64,000 bases of DNA from Paenibacillus monticola (lineage in GTDB: Bacteria; Bacillota; Bacilli; Paenibacillales; Paenibacillaceae). The stretch covers positions 1-64,000 of the forward strand of contig NZ_WJXB01000009.1 in NCBI RefSeq assembly GCF_009664975.1, written 5' to 3'. Positions 33,784 to 41,770 of this stretch are shown here, in pieces. A program made the translations under genes and the position numbers. The notes under the pieces were generated by a model. The model had not been told where the DNA came from, searched no databases, and was given only the letters and a program-made list of their open reading frames with translations. Position 1 is the first letter of the stretch; every line of letters starts with the position of its first letter.

Positions 33784-34713
33784 ATGGTACAGATGGCAAT
33801 AGAACTGCGGAATGTGCGTAAAGAGCGGCGTAACAAGACGATAGGTCCATTAACACTAAATCTGCCGCAAGGCTATATTACCGCACTGGTAGGTCAGAAT
33901 GGTTCTGGCAAAAGCACTCTGCTGCATATGTTGCTGCAACTAACGAATCCCGAGGAGGGCGAGATACACTGGTTCGAAAACAAACATGAGAGTGGCCTGC
34001 CGCTGGAGCTTCGCCAAGCCATTGCTTATGTCCCGGAAATCTCGCTTACAGAAGAGAATCATTGGACTACCATGGATGCAGCCAGGTTTAGGAGTCATTG
34101 GTACCCACTTTGGGACAACGCTTATCTTGAGGAGTTACTTACTAAGTTTGAAGTGCCGCGCAATTTAACGCTTGGCAGAATGTCCAAGGGTGAACGCCGT
34201 AAGTTCGAAATAGCCGCTGCGCTTGCGGCATGTCCAAGTCTTTTGCTGCTGGATGAGCCCTCTTCGGGGCTGGACCCTTTTGCCTGGAAGATGATGATTG
34301 AAATGCTGACCAGGTATATGGATAAGAGCAATGCGACGATCATCATGTCCACCCATAATGTGGAGGAGGTTCGTCGGCTGGCTGATTATATTGTGCTCAT
34401 GCATCAGGGGCAAGTACTCGGCATGGCCGAGAAGGACAGTCTTTTTGGCTTATGGAGTGAGGTGTGGATTCATGCCAATGATGAAGAGGAACTTGCCGAT
34501 CTGGCAGCAGAACTGCCGGGAAGTGTGCACTTTGCCATGGAGACACCTGGGGTAGCTTCATTTATTACACAACAATTTCAGCAGATTGAGGAACGCATTC
34601 ATTCTTTAGGCGTAAAGGTTATCAAGAGTCGCAGTCTTGAATTGGATGAAATATTGAGTTTATGGACACAGGGACATCGTCCGATCCTGATTGATCAGAT
34701 GAGAGGGGTATGA
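33784..34713 (+). CDS. ABC transporter ATP-binding protein
   Basis: Nucleotide-binding subunit of 309 aa. Walker A GQNGSGKST (about 39-47), a degenerate signature MSKGERRKFE instead of LSGGQ, Walker B LLLLDEPSSGLD and the H-loop STHN. The C-terminal ~90 aa is an accessory domain. It follows the GntR gene by 16 bp. Likely partner: the membrane protein encoded at 32578. Confidence 0.92.
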   Translation: MVQMAIELRNVRKERRNKTIGPLTLNLPQGYITALVGQNGSGKSTLLHMLLQLTNPEEGEIHWFENKHESGLPLELRQAIAYVPEISLTEENHWTTMDAARFRSHWYPLWDNAYLEELLTKFEVPRNLTLGRMSKGERRKFEIAAALAACPSLLLLDEPSSGLDPFAWKMMIEMLTRYMDKSNATIIMSTHNVEEVRRLADYIVLMHQGQVLGMAEKDSLFGLWSEVWIHANDEEELADLAAELPGSVHFAMETPGVASFITQQFQQIEERIHSLGVKVIKSRSLELDEILSLWTQGHRPILIDQMRGV

Positions 34714-34716
34714 AGA

Positions 34717-35619
34717 ATGGAAGCTTTGAAGCTTGAAAGTGTAGTAAAGCAGTACGGTGACAAGACCGCTGTAAACGGCATTAACCTCAGTGTGGGCCAA
34801 GGAGAGATTTACGGCTTGCTTGGAGCTAACGGAGCGGGGAAAACGACGACCATGCGCATGGTGCTTGGTCTGATCTATCCGGATGAAGGGACAATTCTGT
34901 ATAACGGCAAACCGTTTAACAGTGGGCTTCAGCAGATTATGGGTTATCTTCCGGAAGAACGGGGTTTGTACCCGAAGGTGAAGGTCAGTGACCAGATCGT
35001 GTATTTGGCCCGACTGCGCGGAATGTCTACCAGCGATGCAGATAAGAGCCTGCGCTATTGGCTGGACCGCTTTGACGTACCGGAATATTACAATAAGAAG
35101 ATTGAAGAGCTCTCCAAGGGGAATCAGCAAAAAATGGGCTTTATCGCTGCGGTTGTTCATAAGCCGCAAATTCTAATCCTTGACGAAGCCTTCAGTGGTC
35201 TGGACCCAGTTAATGTGGAGCTGCTCAAGGATACGGTTAGGGAATTGCGAGACCAAGGTACAAGCATTCTATTCTCTACTCACCGGATGGAGCATGTCGA
35301 AGAGTTATGCCGCCAGATTACCATTCTGGATCGGGCAAATACTGTTGTGCAGGGGGATATCCGGGAGATTAAGAATAGTTACCCTCGTGAAGAGGTACTG
35401 CTTCGTACAGCTGGGGAAGTATCCGGTCTGGAGGGTATCACGGGCGTGACCGCTGTAGAGCGGCAGGAACGGGGCTACCTGCTAAGCATTAGCGACATTG
35501 CCGCAGCACAGCGCATTTTGCAGCTGGCGATTGGGCAGAGCGAAGTGGAGCATTTTGAAATCAAAGAACCAACGTTAAATCAAATCTTTATCAGAGCGGT
35601 GGGTGAATCTCATGAATAA
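34717..35619 (+). CDS. ABC transporter ATP-binding protein, NatA-like
   Basis: 300 aa, with Walker A GANGAGKTT, signature LSKGNQQK, Walker B LILDEAFSGLD and H-loop STHRM, plus a C-terminal DUF4162-type domain. It resembles NatA of sodium or drug efflux pumps. It starts 3 bp after the preceding ATPase and overlaps the permease gene by 8 bp, so the pair at 34717 and 35612 forms one transporter. Confidence 0.92.
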   Translation: MEALKLESVVKQYGDKTAVNGINLSVGQGEIYGLLGANGAGKTTTMRMVLGLIYPDEGTILYNGKPFNSGLQQIMGYLPEERGLYPKVKVSDQIVYLARLRGMSTSDADKSLRYWLDRFDVPEYYNKKIEELSKGNQQKMGFIAAVVHKPQILILDEAFSGLDPVNVELLKDTVRELRDQGTSILFSTHRMEHVEELCRQITILDRANTVVQGDIREIKNSYPREEVLLRTAGEVSGLEGITGVTAVERQERGYLLSISDIAAAQRILQLAIGQSEVEHFEIKEPTLNQIFIRAVGESHE

Positions 35620-36895
35620 AATGGGGACCATTATTGGCTTTACCTTTAAGAATAAAGTGAAAACGAAGTCTTTTATGATTACAACCTTGATTCTCGTATT
35701 GCTGCTCAGCATTGGGATGAACGTTCCTTATATGATCAAATTATTTAAGGGTGATGACGCGGCAACCAATATTACTCAGGTTGGTGTTATTGCCGAAGAA
35801 GGAAATCGAACGGCTGAATTGCTGAAGGCTTACATTCCACCTGAAGGTCTGGCCAAGGTTACGGTGAATCAGTATGCTTCTGTTGATAATGCAGACCTGA
35901 AGAAGGCACTGGATGATGGGAAGGTAGAAGGTTATCTTACTTTTGCTGAGCCAACCGGTGAAGGGATTCCGTCAGTCACTTACCATAGTGAAGATGGGGA
36001 GCTAAAAGGGGATGTACAGGTCTATCTGCAGAGCGCTTTGCAGCAGGCGAATACACAGCTTATCGTGGGTGACAAGCTGACTCAGGAGCAGGTAGCTGCC
36101 ATGTTTGCACCGGTACAGATTGGTACAGAGCAGCTGAGCGCTGGAGTAGATGGTGGGGAAGCAACGAAAGAAGCACCACCCATTATTAACTATGTAATTG
36201 TATATGTTCTGTTGATTCTGTTCTTTATGTCCATTACGATGACCGGAAATATGATCTCGGCGGAGATTACTTCGGAAAAAAGCTCGCGGATCATGGAAAT
36301 TCTCATTACGAGCGCCTCGCCTTTAACGCAGATGTTTGGCAAGGTGATCGGTATTTTCCTGGTCGGATTGCTGCAAATTGGTATTATCGCCGCAGCTGTA
36401 GCTGCCAATCTGCTGCTTCCGCATAATGCTAGCATCTTGACTGACTTTGATCTGGATTTAGGCCAGTTCGATATCAGCATTCTGCTGTACGGGTTGGTTC
36501 TCTATATCCTAGGGTACTTCCTGTATGCCTTGATGTATGCGGCAGTAGGTTCGATTGTCAGCCGTACCGAAGATTTGGGGCAAGCCATCATGCCAGTTCT
36601 GATGCTGGGCTTCGTCAACTTCTATCTTCCGTTGTTCAGTATTTCCAACGCGGATACGACGCTCATCAAGGTAGCGAGCTATATTCCATTTACCTCCCCG
36701 CTCAGCATGCTGTTGCGTATAGGTATAGGTGATGTGGCTATCTGGGAAATCATTGTATCGCTGCTTATCCTTCTAGTTACCACTTTCATCTTTGGCTGGC
36801 TGGCCGCCAAGATCTACCGTACTGGCGTATTGATGTACGGCAAGCGACCAACCATCAAAGAGATTAGAAAAGCGATGAAGGCTTATAAGATATAA
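35612..36895 (+). CDS. ABC-2 type permease, NatB-like
   Basis: Membrane protein of 427 aa with one N-terminal helix, a large external loop (about 45-190) and five to six C-terminal helices, the NatB layout. MTGNMISAEITSEKSSRIME is the typical cytoplasmic motif after the first C-terminal helix. I chose the ATG at 35612; GTG at 35603 is possible. Last gene of the operon. Confidence 0.9.
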   Translation: MNKMGTIIGFTFKNKVKTKSFMITTLILVLLLSIGMNVPYMIKLFKGDDAATNITQVGVIAEEGNRTAELLKAYIPPEGLAKVTVNQYASVDNADLKKALDDGKVEGYLTFAEPTGEGIPSVTYHSEDGELKGDVQVYLQSALQQANTQLIVGDKLTQEQVAAMFAPVQIGTEQLSAGVDGGEATKEAPPIINYVIVYVLLILFFMSITMTGNMISAEITSEKSSRIMEILITSASPLTQMFGKVIGIFLVGLLQIGIIAAAVAANLLLPHNASILTDFDLDLGQFDISILLYGLVLYILGYFLYALMYAAVGSIVSRTEDLGQAIMPVLMLGFVNFYLPLFSISNADTTLIKVASYIPFTSPLSMLLRIGIGDVAIWEIIVSLLILLVTTFIFGWLAAKIYRTGVLMYGKRPTIKEIRKAMKAYKI

Positions 36896-36958
36896 GGTTT
36901 GTTATAATAATTGTGGGTAACCATTCAGAGTTTGCAGCATCAATACCCATATTAAATT

Positions 36959-36999
36959 AAAACCCAGTTGCGCAGTTTTCTAGCTGCAGCTGGGTTTTT
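36959..36999 (+). terminator. Terminator of the YtrA-type operon
   Basis: AAAACCCAG pairs with CTGGGTTTTT, with further pairing near the loop (GCAG/CTGC). Confidence 0.8.
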
Positions 37000-37046
37000 C
37001 TGTTGATAAGTTATAATGATGTGCAAAACAATCTATATACATTGTA

Positions 37047-37068
37047 TATCAATCAAAATATATTGATA
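37047..37068. promoter_or_regulatory. Inverted repeat before the DUF2975/HTH genes
   Basis: TATCAAT and ATTGATA around an 8-bp spacer, 57 bp before the start at 37125. A possible operator for the small helix-turn-helix regulator encoded two genes on. Confidence 0.45.
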
Positions 37069-37124
37069 AACAATAAAACCTATGTTAAAGTAAACTCAAT
37101 AATAAACAAGTGAGGTGCTTTTTA

Positions 37125-37607
37125 ATGAAACTAGGATCAACACTCTTTTTAAAGATAGCTCTTATTCTTATTGGCATTCCAGTTCTTGCTTTATGCATAT
37201 TTGTAGTGCCTGAGATAGCCAATTATGCAGTGGAATTGTATCCGGATTATACTTATCTGAAATATCTCATTTTCTTTGATTTGTATGCATCGGTGTTACC
37301 GTTTTACTTTGCGCTGTATCAAGCTTTTAAACTTTTAAGTTATATTGACAAGAACAAAGCTTTCTCGGAATTATCTGTACGGGCTTTAAAAAATATAAAA
37401 TACAGTGCAATCACCTTCAGTTGCTTATATGTGTTAGGTATGCCACTCTTCTATCTCATGGCGGAGAGAGACGATGCCCCAGGTATCATAGTCATCGGAA
37501 TGCTCCTGATTTTTGCCTCCTTAGTGATTGCAGTCTTCGCTGCCGTTCTTCAAAGGCTTTTACAAGAAGCCATAGATATAAAATCAGAAAATGACTTAAT
37601 AGTCTGA
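37125..37607 (+). CDS. DUF2975 membrane protein
   Basis: 160 aa with four hydrophobic helices of the DUF2975 (YoaS-like) family. Function unknown, but it is usually paired with a YozG-type HTH regulator, as here. GAGGTG precedes the ATG at 37125; a GTG at 37110 is also in frame. Confidence 0.85.
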   Translation: MKLGSTLFLKIALILIGIPVLALCIFVVPEIANYAVELYPDYTYLKYLIFFDLYASVLPFYFALYQAFKLLSYIDKNKAFSELSVRALKNIKYSAITFSCLYVLGMPLFYLMAERDDAPGIIVIGMLLIFASLVIAVFAAVLQRLLQEAIDIKSENDLIV

Positions 37608-37618
37608 GGTGAATAACA

Positions 37619-37819
37619 ATGGCGATTATAATCAATATTGACGTAATGTTAGCGAAAAGGAAAATGAGCGTTACAGAACTTTCGGAGCGGGTGGGAATAA
37701 CGATGGCCAATCTGTCCATATTGAAAAATGGAAAGGCAAAAGCGATTCGATTTTCCACTTTGGAGGCAATATGTAAGGCATTGGAGTGTCAACCTGGTGA
37801 TATTTTAGAATACAAATGA
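37619..37819 (+). CDS. YozG-like helix-turn-helix regulator
   Basis: 66-aa Xre-type DNA-binding protein: MLAKRKMSVTELSERVGI and LSILKNGKAKAIRFSTLEAI form the helix-turn-helix, and CQPGDILEY is the family end. It starts 12 bp after the DUF2975 gene and overlaps the next gene by 4 bp. It probably represses this small operon. Confidence 0.9.
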   Translation: MAIIINIDVMLAKRKMSVTELSERVGITMANLSILKNGKAKAIRFSTLEAICKALECQPGDILEYK

Positions 37820-38577
37820 AACCAATAGTACAACTACTGCATTTTGGCTATCATCAGGCGATGAGTTGCATATTTCCAATTGCGATCTTTGGAACTTTAG
37901 CTCTTTCTAGCATAATAGAGGTGCCTTTTGTTTACCGTTATGATGCCATTCTTATTACACTGCTTACAGTGCAGTACCTGATGTACCGCAGTGGATTAGA
38001 GACACTCGATGAAATTAAAGTGATCTGTATATTTCACGTTATAGGTTTGTTGTTGGAAATATATAAGGTGAGGATGGGATCATGGTCATACCCTGAGCCC
38101 GGGCTAACGAAGGTATTCGGTGTACCGCTTTATAGCGGATTTATGTATGCGAGTGTCGCAAGCTTTATGTGTCAGGTATGGCGTAGACTGAAGATGGATA
38201 TGACCGGCTGGCCGGGACTTTTTTCTACGGGACTACTAGGGGGAGCCATCTATCTGAACTTTTTCACCCATCATTTCATTCCTGATTTTCGTTGGTGGCT
38301 GACGGGGCTTGTGCTCATTGTTTTTTGGAGAACATGGATCATATATCGGGTACGGACCACTACTTATCGCATGCCCTTGACACTGGCTTTTCTTATAGTT
38401 GGTTTCTCCATCTGGTTAGCCGAAAATATAGCTACATTTTTTAATGCTTGGAAATATCCTGATCAGTACCAAGCCTGGAGACTAGTAGGTTTCAGTAAGA
38501 TCAGTTCGTGGTTCCTTCTGGTCATCATTAGCGTCATTATTGTTGCCCAGCTTAAACATGTTAAAGCTAGACGGTAA
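37816..38577 (+). CDS. DUF817 membrane protein
   Basis: 253 aa with eight hydrophobic helices of the DUF817 family; role unknown. Its ATG overlaps the stop of the HTH gene (ATGA), implying coupled translation. The segment KVRMGSWSYPEPG is typical of the family. Confidence 0.88.
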   Translation: MKPIVQLLHFGYHQAMSCIFPIAIFGTLALSSIIEVPFVYRYDAILITLLTVQYLMYRSGLETLDEIKVICIFHVIGLLLEIYKVRMGSWSYPEPGLTKVFGVPLYSGFMYASVASFMCQVWRRLKMDMTGWPGLFSTGLLGGAIYLNFFTHHFIPDFRWWLTGLVLIVFWRTWIIYRVRTTTYRMPLTLAFLIVGFSIWLAENIATFFNAWKYPDQYQAWRLVGFSKISSWFLLVIISVIIVAQLKHVKARR

Positions 38578-38639
38578 TAGAGATGAGGAGCCACATCTTC
38601 TTATGGTAGAATGATGATTATGGCTTAAGGAGTGTTAGC

Positions 38640-38828
38640 TTGAATAAAAAGTATCAGTTACCCGTATTGTTTGTAGCATCAGCGCTGCTAATTATAATCA
38701 GCACTTTGATTCCTTCGGAGAAATCGACTTGGCTGGGAGTATTGCAGACGCTTTTGCTTGGAATCGGATTGTTAGGCGGTTGCCGGGCCTTTTGGAGATT
38801 TATCCATGGTGGCAAGAAAAAAGGTTGA
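38640..38828 (+). CDS. Small two-helix membrane protein
   Basis: 62 aa, two hydrophobic helices separated by a Ser/Lys turn (PSEKSTW) and a basic C-terminus. TTG start at 38640 with AAGGAG upstream. Not recognised. Confidence 0.65.
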   Translation: MNKKYQLPVLFVASALLIIISTLIPSEKSTWLGVLQTLLLGIGLLGGCRAFWRFIHGGKKKG

Positions 38829-38850
38829 AATTTAACCTATCAAGAACAGT

Positions 38851-38880
38851 GAGGCCATGGCTAATGCCGTGGCTTTTTTT
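38851..38880 (+). terminator. Terminator
   Basis: GCCATGGC-TAAT-GCCGTGGC with one G-T pair, followed by seven T. Confidence 0.8.
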
Positions 38881-38983
38881 GTACGCGTAAATAAATTTAT
38901 ATAGATGTCTATAACATGACGTGATGTAGTCAAGTTATGAAAGCTATGATGAATATGTAGTTAACGAATAAAGGAGAGATATC

Positions 38984-39340
38984 ATGCTTACCAAGTTATC
39001 ACAGCCAGTAGCCACATATTTTGATACAGCCAATCATCCCGATAAGGTTGCCTTTGTTAGCAACTTCTCAGACCATGCCGTTCTTGTGGATGATGGACGC
39101 GAATATAAGGGTATAGCCGAAATTCAAGAGTGGAGCAACGTCAATGTCTTTGCCGCCCAACTTAAATATGAGATCACTAAGGTTGTACAAAATATTGAGC
39201 GCAGCGATGAGACGATTGTCACGGCTAAGGTGGATGGTAATTTTGACAAAACCGGACTGCCCGATCCACTGATGTTTGAGCATCACTTTACGGTCGAGAA
39301 AGGTGAAATTGTGAGGCTGACCATCCGCTTTCTAGTCTGA
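38984..39340 (+). CDS. NTF2/SnoaL-like domain protein
   Basis: 118 aa in the cone-shaped NTF2-like fold family (SnoaL type): ATYFDTANHPDKVAFVSNFSD at the start is a variant of the usual helical opening, followed by the beta-sheet with HHFTVEKGEIVRLTIRF. These small proteins bind diverse hydrophobic ligands; the substrate is unknown. AAAGGAGAG is well spaced before the ATG. Confidence 0.75.
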   Translation: MLTKLSQPVATYFDTANHPDKVAFVSNFSDHAVLVDDGREYKGIAEIQEWSNVNVFAAQLKYEITKVVQNIERSDETIVTAKVDGNFDKTGLPDPLMFEHHFTVEKGEIVRLTIRFLV

Positions 39341-39497
39341 ACTGACCCGCGATCCTGCGGAGCTTCAGACTATTCACAGAAGGCCCCCGCCGGGTTGGCG
39401 GGTCATCCGGTTACACCACTCGCCATGTACATGAAGTGATTGAGGGTCCACAGATTGAAGGACTATTGTCGAGGGTTTATAAGTTTCAATGTAGTAA

Positions 39498-39950
39498 TTA
39501 CACGGCTGACAGATTGGCATTTGGCAAAGTGTTCCCTTGAGCAGCCATTTCCTCCCGCACATGTCTCAGCTGTGCTTTCAGCACGGGCACACTTTTCTGG
39601 AGAATAGTGCTTATCTCAGGCAAAGAAAGCTTCATACCATACCACAGTGATTTTACAATCTGCTCATCCCAGGTGAAGTCTTTGGCAGAACGGGATACCC
39701 GGCCTGCAGTTAGCCCCGCACAATGATGAATACAGCTCCGGTACGCCAGGATTGGGAATAATTGAGGGTTTAATTCAGCCCGTCGGTTTGGCTTATACAG
39801 CTCTGTAAAGGTGCTGACCGTAATCTGTTCCGCTTCCGTGGATTCCTCTAACAATAAAGAGCTGAGGGTGAGGATTGCACCGGAGTATTTTTGAACGTAT
39901 TCGGTAAAGGTAGCACTGTAAGCAGCTTCTGTAGGTAACGGGTCTGGCAT
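39498..39950 (-). CDS. Sigma-factor-like protein, second gene of the c-di-AMP riboswitch operon
   Basis: 150 aa, helical. Residues 10-60 look like a degenerate ECF sigma region 2 and residues 90-140 like region 4 (WDEQIVKSLWYGMKLSLPEISTILQ split by the usual turn, then VLKAQLRHVREEM). The DNA-contact residues are not clearly conserved, so it could be a sigma-like regulator without sigma activity. AAGGA precedes ATG 39950; the frame is open to 40142. It starts 46 bp after the gene at 39997-40515 and should share its riboswitch. Confidence 0.55.
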   Translation of the reverse strand: MPDPLPTEAAYSATFTEYVQKYSGAILTLSSLLLEESTEAEQITVSTFTELYKPNRRAELNPQLFPILAYRSCIHHCAGLTAGRVSRSAKDFTWDEQIVKSLWYGMKLSLPEISTILQKSVPVLKAQLRHVREEMAAQGNTLPNANLSAV

Positions 39951-39996
39951 GTGGGCACGTTCCTTTCTGAACGTAAGATTATTTGTTCTATAATTT

Positions 39997-40515
39997 CTAT
40001 AGTATTGAGAAGTAAGCAATTGATTTGTCCATGAGCTCGGCTGTATTCCAATCAGGCCAGCTTCGCTTCTGAAGCGACATACCAGATAGTGCCTTCGATG
40101 GCTTATAATACAATCGTCCTGCTCGTGAATTCCCACCAGCAACAGCTACATGTAGACGGTCAAGCTGGATATGCCCTGTGAGAAATTTGCCTTGTAGTTT
40201 AGCTCTCAAGTCCAGCAAGGCCATTTGTACCATCACAAGCTGATCAGGTTCCCACACCATACTCTGGCACTTTACGATATTTAAGGCCTCGTCTAGCTGA
40301 CAGTTGCGGATGCTTCTTAGGAAAGTAGCCCATTTGATGAGATCGAAGATTTTCGCATTATTAGTTATGATGCAGGCTCCCCAGCTATGTTCATTGTGGG
40401 AAGTGAGTTTCAGAATGCCATAACGGTCACTTTCGGATGCAATCATTCCGTGGTGGACAGCTTGTGGCTCATTGAATGCAAATACTTCAATACGCGACAG
40501 TCTGCTTTGAGCCAT
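39997..40515 (-). CDS. Hypothetical protein controlled by a c-di-AMP riboswitch
   Basis: Not recognised. Soluble, 172 aa, mixed alpha/beta, with no signal peptide. GAGGAA sits 6 bp before ATG 40515; the frame is open to 40611 but would run through the terminator hairpin, so the later start is preferred. It lies 41 bp behind the riboswitch terminator. Genes under this riboswitch class are usually cell-wall hydrolases, K+ or osmolyte transporters; this protein resembles none of them. Confidence 0.7.
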   Translation of the reverse strand: MAQSRLSRIEVFAFNEPQAVHHGMIASESDRYGILKLTSHNEHSWGACIITNNAKIFDLIKWATFLRSIRNCQLDEALNIVKCQSMVWEPDQLVMVQMALLDLRAKLQGKFLTGHIQLDRLHVAVAGGNSRAGRLYYKPSKALSGMSLQKRSWPDWNTAELMDKSIAYFSIL

Positions 40516-40556
40516 TGTAAGTTCCTCTTTTCTTTGATTATCCATAATTCCGGCAA

Positions 40557-40602
40557 CCCAAAAACCGCAGGCAGAGGAGGACCTCTGCCTGCGGTTTTTG
40601 GG
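40557..40602 (-). terminator. Riboswitch expression-platform terminator
   Basis: 21-bp perfect arms (40557-40577 and 40582-40602) around a 4-base loop, GC-rich base and T5 on the descending arm. It lies between the aptamer and the first gene, the position expected for ligand-dependent termination. Confidence 0.85.
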
Positions 40603-40644
40603 AACAGGCATAAATAAACCTGCGCAAAAGCACGGCGGATCAAG

Positions 40645-40804
40645 GATCTCTCTCTTTACGCTTACGAGGTTAGCTGTCGGATTCGGACGGTGAGAGTCGC
40701 CCTACCTTAATGAGACTGTAACGATATCGTCTCTTTTGGATTCACCCCAGTAGACCTTGCGGCCTGATGGTTCCCCCGTTTCCCGCGAGGCGGGAATTCA
40801 GCGT
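40645..40804 (-). ncRNA. c-di-AMP riboswitch (ydaO/yuaA class)
   Basis: Read on the minus strand, conserved blocks appear in the correct order: GCTGAAT, ACGGGGGAACC, TGGGGTGAATCC, GTAGGGCGACTCTC, CCGTCCGAATCCGACAGC, TAACCTCGTAAGCG and finally AAAGAGAGAG, which can pair with the CTCTC of block four. P1 forms from ACGCT (40800-40804) and AGCGT (40658-40662). This class binds two cyclic di-AMP molecules and, in known cases, shuts off expression by termination when c-di-AMP is high. Confidence 0.93.
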
Positions 40805-40829
40805 GCATTCAATAATGATTTCAAATCGA

Positions 40830-40858
40830 ATCATACACTTTTAGGATTTTTTTGTAAA
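40830..40858 (-). promoter_or_regulatory. Promoter of the riboswitch operon
   Basis: Minus strand TTTACA, 17-bp spacer, TATGAT. Transcription would begin near 40823, about 20 nt before P1 of the aptamer. Confidence 0.7.
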
Positions 40859-41310
40859 AAACAAAAGGCATTCTTTATAGTTCGATATTGCGCAAATTTC
40901 GGTGGAAGTAGGAGCGAAAGTGAGCCAATATATATATTTCATCAATTATCGGCCATTTTTCTCTGAAATGCGCCATTTCTCAATTTACTTATCGCAGGGA
41001 GGGGGATTATCAGGATTCACCTTTAATTTGAATTAAATCAGAATAATAACGATTAATCGCTAATGAATAAAAAGACGAGTAAATGAGCGAAAATAAGAGA
41101 TTAGACCTTAAGTAAACGTCACCTTTCTTGTAATTAGTTTTCTTTAAGCATTATTTTGGCAACCTTCGTGTTTTACAAGCGAGCCTGTCGGAGAGTATGA
41201 TTACATCTGTTTCCACGAACCGATGTGAGAGTCGGAGTCGATTATGGAGTGAATAAGTGTAATGTGATCGCTTGCGAGCCGCAGAGGATATCCTTTGGGG
41301 TTTTTTGCTG
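40859..41310. other. Intergenic stretch without recognised genes
   Basis: 452 bp, AT-rich in its left half. Short frames in it (for example 40757-40966 plus and 41151-41345 minus) lack ribosome sites and family features. I see no RNA gene. Confidence 0.5.
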
Positions 41311-41341
41311 TTGACTTGGAGCATACTCCAGGGGATATCAT
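41311..41341 (+). promoter_or_regulatory. MerR-type promoter with operator in a 19-bp spacer
   Basis: TTGACT, 19-bp spacer, TATCAT. The long spacer holds the dyad CTTGGAG-CATA-CTCCAGG, the hallmark of MerR regulation by DNA distortion. It drives the MerR gene at 41378 and the dehydrogenase behind it. Confidence 0.85.
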
Positions 41342-41377
41342 TCAATGTGTAAGGACTTACATGAAAGGAGCCTATAA

Positions 41378-41770
41378 ATGTTGGAGCCTATCTTTAGCAT
41401 AGCCGAGGTCGCTGAAATTACGGGTCTTAGTCAGGATACTCTCCGCTATTACGAGAAAATAAAGCTACTGCCCTCCACTAAGCGGAAGGAGAACGGGCAG
41501 CGGGAATATAGCAAGCTTGACCTTGACCGCGTACGCTTCGTTACTATTCTCAGACGAACCCATATGCCGCTGCGGAAAATCAATGAATATATGAATAACT
41601 CGTCCATTAAGAACTATGAGGAGTGCTACAGCTTACTGAATGAGCATAAGACGCTAATTGAAACGCAAATGGCAGAGATGGCGACGACGCTGGATATTCT
41701 GAAGCATAAGCTGAAGAACTTTGAAGAGCTTAAGGAAGGCAACTTTCTGGATGCAGAATATGATAAATGA
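41378..41770 (+). CDS. MerR-family transcriptional regulator
   Basis: 130 aa. N-terminal winged helix: IAEVAEITGLSQDTLRYYEK, then the wing KLLPSTKRKENGQREYS, the DRVRFVTILRRTHMPLRKI helices and a C-terminal coiled coil for dimerisation. Its group (AdhR/YfmP-like) commonly responds to aldehydes or other electrophiles and activates an oxidoreductase. No Cys is conserved for metal binding. It overlaps the dehydrogenase gene. Confidence 0.92.
   Translation: MLEPIFSIAEVAEITGLSQDTLRYYEKIKLLPSTKRKENGQREYSKLDLDRVRFVTILRRTHMPLRKINEYMNNSSIKNYEECYSLLNEHKTLIETQMAEMATTLDILKHKLKNFEELKEGNFLDAEYDK

Noticed and set aside
36900..36958. Separate small RNA before the terminator at 36959
   Set aside because: Short run of 3' untranslated sequence with no promoter; explained as the end of the ABC operon message.
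40757..40966. 69-aa plus-strand frame
   Set aside because: It overlaps the riboswitch aptamer and its promoter, antisense, with no ribosome site.
41151..41345. 64-aa minus-strand frame
   Set aside because: It spans the MerR-type promoter and operator of the opposite strand and has no ribosome site.
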